64,000 nucleotides of DNA from Acidobacteriota bacterium (lineage in GTDB: Bacteria; Acidobacteriota; Blastocatellia; Pyrinomonadales; Pyrinomonadaceae). Positions 32,642-41,800 of the stretch are shown here, in pieces; position 1 is the first letter of the stretch, and the number at the start of each line of letters is the position of its first letter. The notes beneath the pieces are model-generated. The model did no database searches and was not told the DNA's origin. It saw only the letters and a list, made by a program, of their open reading frames with translations. The stretch is from the NCBI GenBank assembly GCA_020199775.1, contig JAIVJZ010000002.1, positions 62,001 through 126,000 of the forward strand, given 5' to 3'. The position numbers and the translations under genes were made by a program.

Positions 32642-33840
32642 CGAGTAGACAAGAAGAGCTTGCCGCCCTCGCCCTGCTGTGCGACACGAATGGCGTCGTG
32701 CGGCAGGTTCTCTATGACGGGCTGGACGCCGGGCAAATATCATCGGGGCGGTCGTTCGAGTCCGCATTGGATTTTGAGAGTCGTGAGAAGGGGCGGGCCT
32801 TCCTCGAAGTCGTGCGGGAAAAGGGGGCGGCTTTTGACTGGGAGTTGAATCTCGCCGTCGGCGAGCGAGTCAGGTCAATCCGCTTCAGCGGGAATGCCAC
32901 CGCCGACGGCATATTCATTGCCGGTTCCGCCACCCGCTCAGGCGTCATAAAGACCTACGAGCAATTCATCCACGTCGTAGATATCCCTCCCGGTGATAGC
33001 GCCGCGAAGGGACAGCCGGGCGTCGCACCTTCACAACTGTTTGACGGAGACACAGATCTTTATAACGAACTCGCGCGCCTCAACAACGAACTTGTCACCG
33101 CCCAACGCGAGGTAATCAAACGGAACATCGAACTGGAAAGGCTCAACGAGGTTAAGAATCAGTTTATCGGGGTCGCCGCCCACGACTTACGGAACCCCCT
33201 CCAGGTCATAGAAGGTTATAGCCAGATATTACTTGATAAGCACTTCGGGGAACTCACTCCCGAGCAACACAAGTTCATCTCCGTCATCAGAAAAAACAGC
33301 GATTTCATGTTGAATCTGATCACAGACCTTCTGTATATCTCAAAAATCGAGGCCGGCAAGCTACAACTGGAGCTAAAGGAAACAGACTTGATCGCCCTGC
33401 TGGAAAGAAACGTAGAGTTGAACCGGCTGATGGCCGGACAAAAGCAGATCAACATCCTCTTCACTCGCCGGGAAGAGTTACCCGCGTTAGTCATCGACGC
33501 GCCCAAGATCGAACAAGTTTTGAATAACCTCATCAGTAACGGCATTAAATTTTCTCACCCCGGCACCACCGTGGAGGTGCGGGCTTCCAAGGGAGAAAAA
33601 GAGGTCGTCGTTAGTGTCAGGGACGAAGGTCAGGGCATCCCGGCCGATGAAATTGACAGGCTGTTTATTCCCTTTGAAAATCTCAGTGTCAAGAGCACGG
33701 CGGGCGAGCAGAGTACGGGACTCGGCCTGGCAATCGTTAAAAGAATTGTCGAGGGGCACGGCGGTCGAATCCGGGTGCAGAGCGAGAGGGGAGCCGGATC
33801 AAACTTCAGTTTCTCATTGCCCTTTATCGAACCCGTCTAA
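32638..33840 (+). CDS. Sensor histidine kinase coupled to B12 sensor
   Basis: From the ATG at 32638 (ATGA overlap with the B12 gene) the product has 400 residues. Residues 1-115 look like a divergent PAS domain, 135-175 a coiled coil, then HisKA with phospho-His182 in [16 protein letters not shown]. HATPase_c follows with N box [16 protein letters not shown]1 DEGQGIP and G2 [18 protein letters not shown]. No transmembrane segment. No response regulator is next to it, so the target must lie elsewhere. Co-expression with the cobalamin sensor suggests light or B12 input. Confidence 0.92.
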   Translation: MTSRQEELAALALLCDTNGVVRQVLYDGLDAGQISSGRSFESALDFESREKGRAFLEVVREKGAAFDWELNLAVGERVRSIRFSGNATADGIFIAGSATRSGVIKTYEQFIHVVDIPPGDSAAKGQPGVAPSQLFDGDTDLYNELARLNNELVTAQREVIKRNIELERLNEVKNQFIGVAAHDLRNPLQVIEGYSQILLDKHFGELTPEQHKFISVIRKNSDFMLNLITDLLYISKIEAGKLQLELKETDLIALLERNVELNRLMAGQKQINILFTRREELPALVIDAPKIEQVLNNLISNGIKFSHPGTTVEVRASKGEKEVVVSVRDEGQGIPADEIDRLFIPFENLSVKSTAGEQSTGLGLAIVKRIVEGHGGRIRVQSERGAGSNFSFSLPFIEPV

Positions 33841-33957
33841 AACACGGACGCCTTCCCACAATTCGTTCCGGCTGTTCGAGCCGGTTAGCGGGCGTGGCTG
33901 ATATTGTTCGAGAAGATTTTAGCCGCGATGTGCAGCGGACGAGTTGATTCATCTCCG

Positions 33958-34737
33958 TTAGAGCACGAAATACTGAACCCAATCGTACTTCGCATAGATG
34001 GGTGTGCCGGGATATGTAAATGGCCCGAGCCAGCTATCGACGCCCGTCCCCGCCCACATATTCATCATGATCCTGCCCGGCACGCTCGGCAACGGGTAGC
34101 CCGTCGAGGCATATTCCGTATGCACGATAATGTCGTCAACTATCCACTCGATCTTGTCGGCCTTCCAGACGAACGCGTAATTGTGATAACCGGCGGCTGC
34201 GTCGAACCACAGGTTGACTACCGTCTCGTGACCGCCCACGCCGTTGACGAAAAAGTTGGTCTGCATCTTCGTTGTATCTTTGCCCAGAATTTCGATGTCG
34301 ATCTCGTGGTGCTGCGTGCCGTCGGACGGGCCGGTGTAGGTGAAGAACCCGGTCACGAGCCCGCTCCCTTTGGCCGCTTTGAAACGGGTCTCATATTTGC
34401 CGTAGCCGTAGTACTCGTTGGTTCGATATTCGCCCGCGGCGTAGGGCTTACCGCTACATCCCGACGGGCAGGGCGTGGTGTCGAGTCGCTGACTCATGAA
34501 GCCGCTGGCGAAGGTAACGTGGTCGGCGCGCCAGCCGACGTTGAAAGGATTGCCGTTCGTCCAGCCGTCGGCCTTGTGCCAGCGCGCGGTGTTGAAAGCG
34601 TCGAGACCGTCGAAGAAAGTGCCGCCGATAGCGTAGGCCGGTTGGGCAGTCAGAGAGAAGAAAGCCAGCGCCAGCAAAGCAAAAGAGAGATTCAGTCTGC
34701 CACCCGCGGACTGGCGGCGCAAGGTCGTTTTAAGCAT
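33958..34737 (-). CDS. Secreted glycoside hydrolase family 16 (beta-glucanase-like)
   Basis: The start is set at 34737, 7 bp after GGAGG; the frame is open farther upstream but without support. The 259-residue product has a signal peptide (LSFALLALAFFSLTAQPAYA) and a GH16 jelly roll. Conserved points are YGYGKYETRFKAAKGSG, the catalytic core HEIDIEILG (Glu-x-Asp-x-Glu), FVWKADKIEWIVDD and MMNMWAGTG near the end. Two Cys in CPSGC may form a disulfide. It should cleave beta-1,3/1,4-glucans outside the cell. Confidence 0.9.
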   Translation of the reverse strand: MLKTTLRRQSAGGRLNLSFALLALAFFSLTAQPAYAIGGTFFDGLDAFNTARWHKADGWTNGNPFNVGWRADHVTFASGFMSQRLDTTPCPSGCSGKPYAAGEYRTNEYYGYGKYETRFKAAKGSGLVTGFFTYTGPSDGTQHHEIDIEILGKDTTKMQTNFFVNGVGGHETVVNLWFDAAAGYHNYAFVWKADKIEWIVDDIIVHTEYASTGYPLPSVPGRIMMNMWAGTGVDSWLGPFTYPGTPIYAKYDWVQYFVL

Positions 34738-34965
34738 GAGGTGTCCTCCAATGGTGAAGTGGTTGTTGGTTGGGAGAACGAACTGAAACAGTGAGGGATT
34801 ACAAGCGACGCCGGGGTATAGCGAACCGTATGCCAGAGAGGGAAGTCGGAGCGAACGGCCCCTAAAAATGGGTGGAAATGATGTGAACGTAATTGGCGGG
34901 GGAAGCATGTCCAGCATTGATTTGCTACAGCCGGATTAAAAGCCTACATCACGTTCGAGAGAGGG

Positions 34966-35069
34966 AGGGTGGTGTTGCAAAAACTTTCGGAGCTTGCCCG
35001 ATATTGAGGTCATAACGATCCTCTCGCTACTGGTCAGTGTGGCTAAAATATTTTTTGCCACACTGCCCT
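34966..35069. mobile_element. MITE-like element 1 with IS6-like ends
   Basis: A 104-bp non-coding element with 20-bp imperfect terminal inverted repeats (16 of 20 match): AGGGTGGTGTTGCAAAAACT at 34966-34985 and the complement of AGGGCAGTGTGGCAAAAAAT at 35050-35069. The ends resemble the GGxxxTGTTGCAAA ends of IS6-family elements. The right end also holds a 9-bp hairpin CAGTGTGGC/GCCACACTG. Related to the element at 36547. The rest of the 34738-35351 gap shows no gene. Confidence 0.6.
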
Positions 35070-35351
35070 CATATAGACATGGCTCCTCAAAACTTGTTAC
35101 GCCCAACGCCCGACATTACCCGCTCGCCACTGCCTTTGACGATAAGAGCCACACTATTGCGCGGCGGGTGTGCGCCGTTGTTAGGCGCTGTCCGATGCGC
35201 CGGAACCTCCGGGCTAGAGTATGAAGCAGGGGAGGGGAGAGACGACTCTCGCCGTTGCGAGGGACGGATGATCTTTTTTGCCTTCGTAATACGCGTTCAA
35301 TAGTAGGGGCGGAGGATGCCGCCCCGTATGACAGCGGAGGTGAAGTGTACG

Positions 35352-35825
35352 ATGAGACAGGAATTGATCGCCGCCAACTTAGCCACGGTCGAAGCCCATT
35401 TTCACAGCGAAGCGGCCAACGAGGTCGAACATGCGCTGGAACTCTTCACCGAGGATGTCGTCTGGGAGTCGCCCGCGCGCAACCTCATCTTTCACGGTAA
35501 AGCGGCGGCGGGTGAGAATTACCGCAAGATGTTCTCCTCGTTCAGGGTCGAAGATTTCCGCACCCTCCAGCGTTTCGCCACGGAAGACCGCGTGGTCGAT
35601 GACAGTGTCATCACGGTCGTGCTGGCGGGCGACGGAGTCGAGAACGCGCCCGCGCCCGTCGGGTCGAAAGTCGAGATCAGGTTGCTGCACGTCTTCGAGA
35701 TGCGGGACGGAAAAATATCGCGGGAGCTCGTCTTCGAGAACTGGAGAGTGATCGAGCCGGCACTCGAAGGGATGCTCTGCGCGGCGCGCGCGTCACGGGT
35801 CAGTTCGCCGCGCCGGTCATACTGA
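35352..35825 (+). CDS. SnoaL-like / NTF2-fold protein
   Basis: I prefer the ATG at 35352 (MRQELIAANLATVEAHF), which has GGAGGTGAAG upstream; in-frame ATGs at 35316 and 35328 lack proper spacing. It has 157 residues with the cone-shaped NTF2/SnoaL pattern: HALELFTEDVVWESPARN, FHGKAAAGENYRKMFSSF, and RLLHVFEMRDGKISRELVF near the end. Such proteins are small-molecule isomerases, cyclases or hydrolases; the substrate cannot be told. The DUF2306 gene follows by 44 bp. Confidence 0.8.
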   Translation: MRQELIAANLATVEAHFHSEAANEVEHALELFTEDVVWESPARNLIFHGKAAAGENYRKMFSSFRVEDFRTLQRFATEDRVVDDSVITVVLAGDGVENAPAPVGSKVEIRLLHVFEMRDGKISRELVFENWRVIEPALEGMLCAARASRVSSPRRSY

Positions 35826-35869
35826 GCCGGGTTGAGGTTCCTGATTACTACTGCGTATCGGAGGTGTAT

Positions 35870-36544
35870 ATGTCGTCAGTTCACGGCGCCCGCACGGGTC
35901 GCGTTAAGCACGTCTTCTTCATCGTCTTCGGCCTGCTCACGCTCTTCGTTCTCTACTACTACGAGGTGCCGCTGCTGGATTCGGACTCACCTGCCCGGCA
36001 GCGCATCGCAAAGGTGATGTGGTTGATGTTGCCGCATGGGATCGCCGGGGCACTCGCCCTCTTCCTCGGGCTGCCCCAATTCTCCGACAGACTGCGCCGT
36101 CGCAGCCCGCGGTTGCACCGTGTCCTGGGGAGGGTGTACGTCGCGGGCGTCGCCGTCTCCGCCCCGACCGCGATCCCCATCGCGGTCATTCTGGGCCCGC
36201 CGTCGCTGGTGATGGCCGCCACCATCCAGTCCTCGGGCTGGCTCCTGACGACGGCCATCGGGTTGTACTGCGCCCGCTCGGGCGACATCCGGCAGCACCG
36301 GGAGTGGATGATCCGCAGCTACCCGTTCGCCATGGTCTTCGTCATCGCCCGCGTCATACTGGCGATCCCCGCCGTGGCGGCGATGGGGGAAGTCGCCCTC
36401 ATCTCGGTGGTCTGGAGCCTCATCGCCGCAGCCTGCTTCATCCCTTCGCTCGTCATCAGTTGGAGCGGTGTGTTCCGGCGCAGGGCGGCGGCGAGAGTCC
36501 CCGCCCCGCGGGTGAAAACGGAGCGCGCGGCGGCGGCAGGATAG
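35870..36544 (+). CDS. DUF2306 membrane protein
   Basis: The ATG at 35870 has GGAGG 5-6 bp before it. 224 residues with about five or six transmembrane helices. The DUF2306 signatures are HRVLGRVYVAGVAVS and DIRQHREWMIRSYPFAMVF, both with conserved His/Arg near membrane edges. Function of the family is unknown; a heme or quinone role has been guessed because of these His residues. The C-terminus is Arg/Ala-rich. The stop lies 2 bp before the MITE-like element 2. Confidence 0.82.
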   Translation: MSSVHGARTGRVKHVFFIVFGLLTLFVLYYYEVPLLDSDSPARQRIAKVMWLMLPHGIAGALALFLGLPQFSDRLRRRSPRLHRVLGRVYVAGVAVSAPTAIPIAVILGPPSLVMAATIQSSGWLLTTAIGLYCARSGDIRQHREWMIRSYPFAMVFVIARVILAIPAVAAMGEVALISVVWSLIAAACFIPSLVISWSGVFRRRAAARVPAPRVKTERAAAAG

Positions 36545-36546
36545 GC

Positions 36547-36646
36547 GGTAGTGTTGCAAAAAATATTTCCGCCGCAATCAGTTGAGCTGAAGAGGCATCT
36601 GCCGCCTCAATATCTCTTGTAGCCTGAAATTTTTTGCAACGCTACC
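36547..36646. mobile_element. MITE-like element 2 with IS6-like ends
   Basis: A 100-bp non-coding element with 18-bp terminal inverted repeats, 17 of 18 matching: GGTAGTGTTGCAAAAAAT at 36547-36564 and the complement of GGTAGCGTTGCAAAAAAT at 36629-36646. Same end type and size as the element at 34966. No target-site duplication is evident by eye. It could also serve as a stem-loop end for the DUF2306 transcript. Confidence 0.65.
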
Positions 36647-36873
36647 CATCTAACCTGCTACCAACAGCACTCCCGCGGAGCATTTGACACTCCGCCCACG
36701 CTGGCATATCTTGCACGAGTTAACTTGATCGCAACCACTGTCGGCGAACTTCGTTAACCTCACATCACTTTTTCTTAAATTAAGGAACTGTTGGAAGGCG
36801 GCGAGGCCTGTCCGTGCTCGTGCCGCAAAGAACCTTACTGTGTCAACCACCTGCAAAATAGGGAGAATACCGT

Positions 36874-38526
36874 ATGAAACTTTCACCTCGCCGTGACACG
36901 CGGACAGGGGAAAATACCGGGTCGGCTCTGCCGCCCTCCTCTGCGAGTGCCCGGCCCGTGACCGGGACACGTTCACTCGCCATAGTCGCACTCGTCTTAC
37001 TTGCCCTGGGTTTCGGAGCGAGCCACGCGCACGCACAAGCCTGGAGTCTCACCAAAGCGCAACGCCAGGCTTACCTGCACTACTACGCGCCCGTCATCCT
37101 CCAGCGCGCGGATGGAAACGACAACAAGCAAGGGCGCGACTGGATCACCAACTTCGACTTCGACCAGGACGGGGACTTCTCTAACAACCGCGTCAACTGG
37201 CTCGACATCCACAACTACGTGAACGCCTCCGCCTCCGGCTCGGGCGCTTACAGCAATTGGCGCATCCGGCCGACGCTCTACACCAGTCTCGTCGAATACA
37301 TGGAGGGCGGCAGCAAATCGCTCGTGCTGCTCTACCACGTCTATCACGCTTCGGATAAGGACGGCAACGACATCCACGACTGGGAGCGCGTCGAAATCCT
37401 GGTGCGCGGCGTGAGCGGTACGCCGGGCGGGGGCGGCGAGTACGTCAATCACGTCACGGCCACGATGCACGGGGAGCAACTCATCCGCCGCTACTACGAC
37501 ACGGGCGGGCTGAACTTCATGCAGACGGCGACGGGCAAGCACATCCTCCTCTGGGCGGCCGACGAGAACGACTGGGATAAGTTCTCAGACCCTTACGGCT
37601 ATCACGCGCACGCGCTCTGGCACGTCAAGACTCCCTACAGCACGATTGCGAGCCGGATGAACACGTCGGCGGAAGCCGAAGTTAACCTCCATTACGCGAG
37701 CGACAACAACGTGCATTATGTGTTTGTGCCCGAAGGGTCTCAGTCGGCGGTGAATGCGTGGGGCGCAAAGCCTTTGAGTTACGCGACCGCGTCGGGTCTC
37801 GCCAGCCGCGTCGATAACGGCACCGAGATACCCTGGTATTCGACGAAGCGCATCACTTACGAACTACAGGACATCGCCGACATCTCGCCGACGCACTGGG
37901 CGGGTAACCAGTGGTACATCCACTGGCTGACGAACGACTATCGGTACATCCTGCTGGAGAGTCCGATTTTGAACGAGGCGGGACAGCCGGAGGTGAGCGC
38001 GGGGATGCAACTCTTCTACCTGAGGTCGCGTGACATCGGGAAGTCGGGCTATGTCGGCGCGGACGCCGCCGTCCTCGATAAGAAGCCGATCTGGGGCACC
38101 TACTCGGCCGAAGTGAACTCGGAAGCCCCTTATAGCCAAGACGAGTTCGGCGGGTTCGAGGGACTCGGATACGACAGCTACGGGCGCACCCGCGGGGCGG
38201 CCAGCGGCTACTACGACTCGCATAACTCCTACTGGTGGCAGCACGACTTCTTCGTACACTCGGGAGAAATCACCAGCGACCAGACGAACTATGAGGCCGG
38301 GATGTGGCTTGTGGGCGCGTGGTACACGGCGGCCAACGGCGGCTTCGACGGGCGTTGGGTGCAACTCTTCGACGACCGTCCCGGCTACGAGCCCGCGCCC
38401 GCGCCATCTCCGACGCCCACCCCTTGTTCCTCGACCTCCGCGCAGCAATGCGAGATAAATGGCGGCACATGGAACTCGACTAACTGTACCTGTAAAGCTT
38501 TATGTTCAGGCTGTGAGATTCCTTAA
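36874..38526 (+). CDS. Large exported protein with HDWE motif (NPP1/Vps62-like), Cys-rich tail
   Basis: 550 residues. A long N-terminal lead is followed by a hydrophobic signal segment (SLAIVALVLLALGFGASHAHA, residues ~34-54). The middle has FAPV-like YYAPVILQRADGNDN, then YHVYHASDKDGNDIHDWERV, close to the HDWE core of NPP1 necrosis-inducing and Vps62-like proteins, and HALWHVK. The C-terminal ~45 residues are a Pro-rich linker (PAPAPSPTPTP) and a short 6-7 Cys module (CSSTSAQQCEINGGTW, CTCKALCSGC). Probably secreted. The NPP1 link is weak. A strong stem-loop follows 47 bp after the stop. Confidence 0.65.
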   Translation: MKLSPRRDTRTGENTGSALPPSSASARPVTGTRSLAIVALVLLALGFGASHAHAQAWSLTKAQRQAYLHYYAPVILQRADGNDNKQGRDWITNFDFDQDGDFSNNRVNWLDIHNYVNASASGSGAYSNWRIRPTLYTSLVEYMEGGSKSLVLLYHVYHASDKDGNDIHDWERVEILVRGVSGTPGGGGEYVNHVTATMHGEQLIRRYYDTGGLNFMQTATGKHILLWAADENDWDKFSDPYGYHAHALWHVKTPYSTIASRMNTSAEAEVNLHYASDNNVHYVFVPEGSQSAVNAWGAKPLSYATASGLASRVDNGTEIPWYSTKRITYELQDIADISPTHWAGNQWYIHWLTNDYRYILLESPILNEAGQPEVSAGMQLFYLRSRDIGKSGYVGADAAVLDKKPIWGTYSAEVNSEAPYSQDEFGGFEGLGYDSYGRTRGAASGYYDSHNSYWWQHDFFVHSGEITSDQTNYEAGMWLVGAWYTAANGGFDGRWVQLFDDRPGYEPAPAPSPTPTPCSSTSAQQCEINGGTWNSTNCTCKALCSGCEIP

Positions 38527-38572
38527 AACTATGAGGGTCGTTCAGGCATGAGCGCCTGACCCGAAATAGCGT

Positions 38573-38619
38573 TCGAGCGGCGGTGTTGACATCAAAGATC
38601 GGTCAACACCGCCGCTCGA
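38573..38619 (+). terminator. Strong stem-loop terminator
   Basis: A perfect 18-bp stem (TCGAGCGGCGGTGTTGAC at 38573-38590 with its complement at 38602-38619), an 11-base loop and CGTTTTC after it. It lies between the exported HDWE protein and the converging amylase gene. Confidence 0.75.
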
Positions 38620-38680
38620 CGTTTTCAGTCTGAAAGATGGCGGTAAAAGAGAGACAGTCTAAATGGCGAGGGCTCTGACT

Positions 38681-38834
38681 CTATAGCCGTTTGCAATTGG
38701 ATGGAACTACCAAGAAATGAGTGTAGGGGCAGGGCTTGTCCCTGCCCGCTCGGTTTGGTGAGCGGCGGGCAGGGACAACAAGCCCTGCCCCTACAGTTTT
38801 GATATCGGTCACACTCATCTGCAAATCGCTATAG
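38681..38834. repeat. Intergenic palindromic repeat (copy C), MITE-like
   Basis: A 154-bp element with 14-bp terminal inverted repeats (CTATAGCCGTTTGC at 38681-38694; GCAAATCGCTATAG at 38821-38834, 12 of 14 pair). Its interior forms a long GC hairpin around GGGGCAGGGCTTGT. It is the reverse complement of the right unit of the copy at 19574. It is flanked by an 11-bp inverted repeat, GGGCTCTGACT at 38670-38680 and AGTCAGAGCCC at 38838-38848, as if inserted into the loop of a hairpin. Confidence 0.8.
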
Positions 38835-38891
38835 ATGAGTCAGAGCCCTTCCTCAGCCGGTCATTCGTCGTCAGCATGGGCTTTACGGCCG

Positions 38892-41800
38892 CTAACGCCC
38901 GCGCGGAACTGTGACTGTTAGGGCGTGGTTCGACGTGTTGCCGGCGTCGTCCGCGCAAGTGACGGTGACGGTGTAGACGCGACCCGCGCCCTCGCCGGAT
39001 CGTTCAGCCCTGAGCCTGACGCGGTGCGCGTCCAAGACCTCCCAGTCGGGCGCGGTGTCGCCGTCACCCGCGCCGGTGATCGGCTCATTACTCGTAACGC
39101 CGAGCGTGCAAGTCGCGAGGCCGAAGTTGTCCGACACGCTATAGCCGACGATTACGTCACGCATCTTGTGATTAGGTGACGACAGGACTGAGGGGGTCGC
39201 GGCCGCGCCGCTAATGGTCGGCGGCGTGAGGTCTAACTTGACTACCCGGGTGGCGACCTGACTGACGTTTCCGGCGTTATCGATGGCGCGCACGTTGATG
39301 GTGGTGACGCCTTCGGCGTTGATCTGGACGCCGGCCGCGCCGCCTTCGACGACCGTGACGCCGCCGTCGTTAATCCAGTAGCGCAACTCCTTAACTCCGC
39401 TGCCGTCGTCGGTCGCGGTGAGATTGACCGTCACGGGAGTCGAGTTATGCCAGCCGTCGGTGGGCGGGTTAACGGCAATGGCGGCGACGGGCGCGGTTGT
39501 ATCGACTGGCGCCGACGAAGCGTCGAAGAGCACCACGCCGCTACGGGCTGCGAGCGTGAGATTCAGGCTGCCACCCGTGACCGCATAGGTCGCACCGCTC
39601 AAGGCATCACGAAGCTGCGTGCCGTCTGCGAAATAAGCGGCGACCGGAACGCTCGCCGTGTTGCCGCCCGCGCCGTTGTTGAGCGCGACGACGGCCGTCT
39701 CGCCACCGCCCGCGCGTGCGAAAGCATAGGTGTTGTCGTCGGTCGTTGAAGGCGTCTTATCGCCCGTGAGCAGCGTCTCGAACGAGCCGGCGCGCAGAGC
39801 CGCGTGCTGCTTGCGCATGTGCGCGAGCGTCGTGTAGTAGCCGACCACATTTTGATCCGCGGGGCCGTACACATTGTGATCGCCCGCCTCGTCAGCCCAC
39901 GGGTAAGGCGCGCGGTTGTAGGGGTCGTCCTCGGGGCCGTTGGGGCCGTTGGCGAGTGAGGGCGCGTTGAGCGCGGCCTCGTCGCCGTAGTAGACCATCG
40001 GCGCGCCGGGGTAGGTGAACTGGAACAGCGCCGAGAGCTTGAGACGTTCTTTCGCCTGCGCGAGCCCGGCATCCCCGGCGGCGGTCAGCACGTACAGCGA
40101 GCGGTTGGTGTCGTGCGAGTCGATCAGATTGAGCATCGCGGCGGTCGCGGCGGCCGGGTAATCCTCGCGCACGGAGCGCAGCGCGTGGTCGAACTGGCTG
40201 GGGCTCAGGGCGACGATGGTGTTCCCGCCGCTGTTGTCGTTGTCGCTCCAATTAAACTGCCCGCGCGCGAAGCCGAGGACGTTCTTGCGGAAGCGGTAGT
40301 TCATCACGGAGTCGAGTTGATCGCCCGCGAGCCACCGGCTGGCGTCCGGCCAGATTTCCCCGACGAGCGGCCCGTCCGCTTTGTAGCCTTTGGCTAGAGG
40401 CCGGTACTCGTTCCACCAGTCGTGCGAGATTTCATTCGCCACGTCGAAGCGCCAGCCCGACGCGCCGCGCTCGTACCAGTACTCGGTGACGTTCGCGCCG
40501 GGCGCACGGTAGAAGAAGTCGCGCACGGCCGCCGAGTCGTCGCGGAAGACGGGCAGGCTGCCGAAGCCGAACCACGCTTCGTAATCGCCGAAGACGCAGG
40601 GGGCATTTGAGTTGAAGAAGTTGAACCAGCCCCGATATGGCGAGGACGCGTTCTCGCACCCGCCGTCGGTCTGGGCGTAGCGTTGATAGAGGTCGAAGTA
40701 GACGCTGTCCGAAGACGAGTGATTGAAAACGCCGTCGAGGATGAGGCGCATGCCGCGCCGCTCCATCTCGGTCTTGAGCGAGGCGAGGGCGGCGTCGCCG
40801 CCGAGAGCGGGGTCTACTTCGAGGAAGTTGTCCGTGTCGTAGCGGTGGTTGGAGACGGCCTTGAAGATCGGGTTGAGGTAGAGCGTGTCCACGCCGACCG
40901 ATTGTAAGTAGTCGAGTTGCTGCTCGATGCCTTTGAGGTCGCCGCCGTAGAACTGCGTGCCGTACTGACCGTTGAACTGTCCGGGCTGGCGCGGGTCGCC
41001 GATGGCCGTGTTCCAGGGCTCGCGCAAGAGCGGCGTCTGGTCGCCGTAGAACGTCGGGCAACCGGCGGTCGAGCCGGGGCGGCAGTAATCGTTCGACGGA
41101 TCGCCGTTGCGGAAGCGGTCGGGGAAGATTTGGTAGACGTTGGCATCGTGGAGCCAGGCGGGCGTCTGGAAGTTCGGGTCGTAGGCCGTTATCTGGAAGG
41201 CCGGGAACGGCTCGCCGTCGGAGGCCGCACCCGCGCCGCCTTGATTGAGGTTGTCGTGGTCGTCCGTGTAAGAGTCGCTGTAGAAGTCCTCGTCCGTCCG
41301 GTCGGTGACGCGGAACTTGTAGTAGAGAATCGAGGGCGAAGACGGCGTGGAAAGCGTGTGCGTCCAGATGTCGTACTCGGCGCCGCCTTCGGTGCGATTC
41401 TCAAGGAAGGACATCGGGTATTCGACGGGGCCGTCGGTCGCGCCGGTTGCCGGGTCGAACGTGTAGACGCGGACGTAAACGCCGTCCACGTCGAAATGCG
41501 CCGTGCGGAAACGCAGCGTCACGCCGGTTCCGGCCGGCGCCGCGCCGAAGGGACTGCGGTAGTAACTGTCGAACGTGTCGTGGCGCAAGCCGTCCCACTC
41601 GACGTTGCCCGAAGGGGGCGGAGTGTTGGCCGTCTCAATTGTCAGGATGTGGGTCGTGGGGTTGTAGCTGAAAGTGACCTGCGCGTTGTCGGACGGCACG
41701 TTGAACGAGATGTTCGCCCCGTTCTGCGCCCCGCCCGCGCCGTAGTTCTCGTCCCAGCTTTCGTTGATCGCTACCTTGCTCTCGTAATTTCCGGCGGGCA

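Noticed and set aside
33904..34794. Plus-strand open frame over the GH16 gene
   Set aside because: The minus strand has a signal peptide, ribosome site and GH16 catalytic motif; the plus frame is a shadow.
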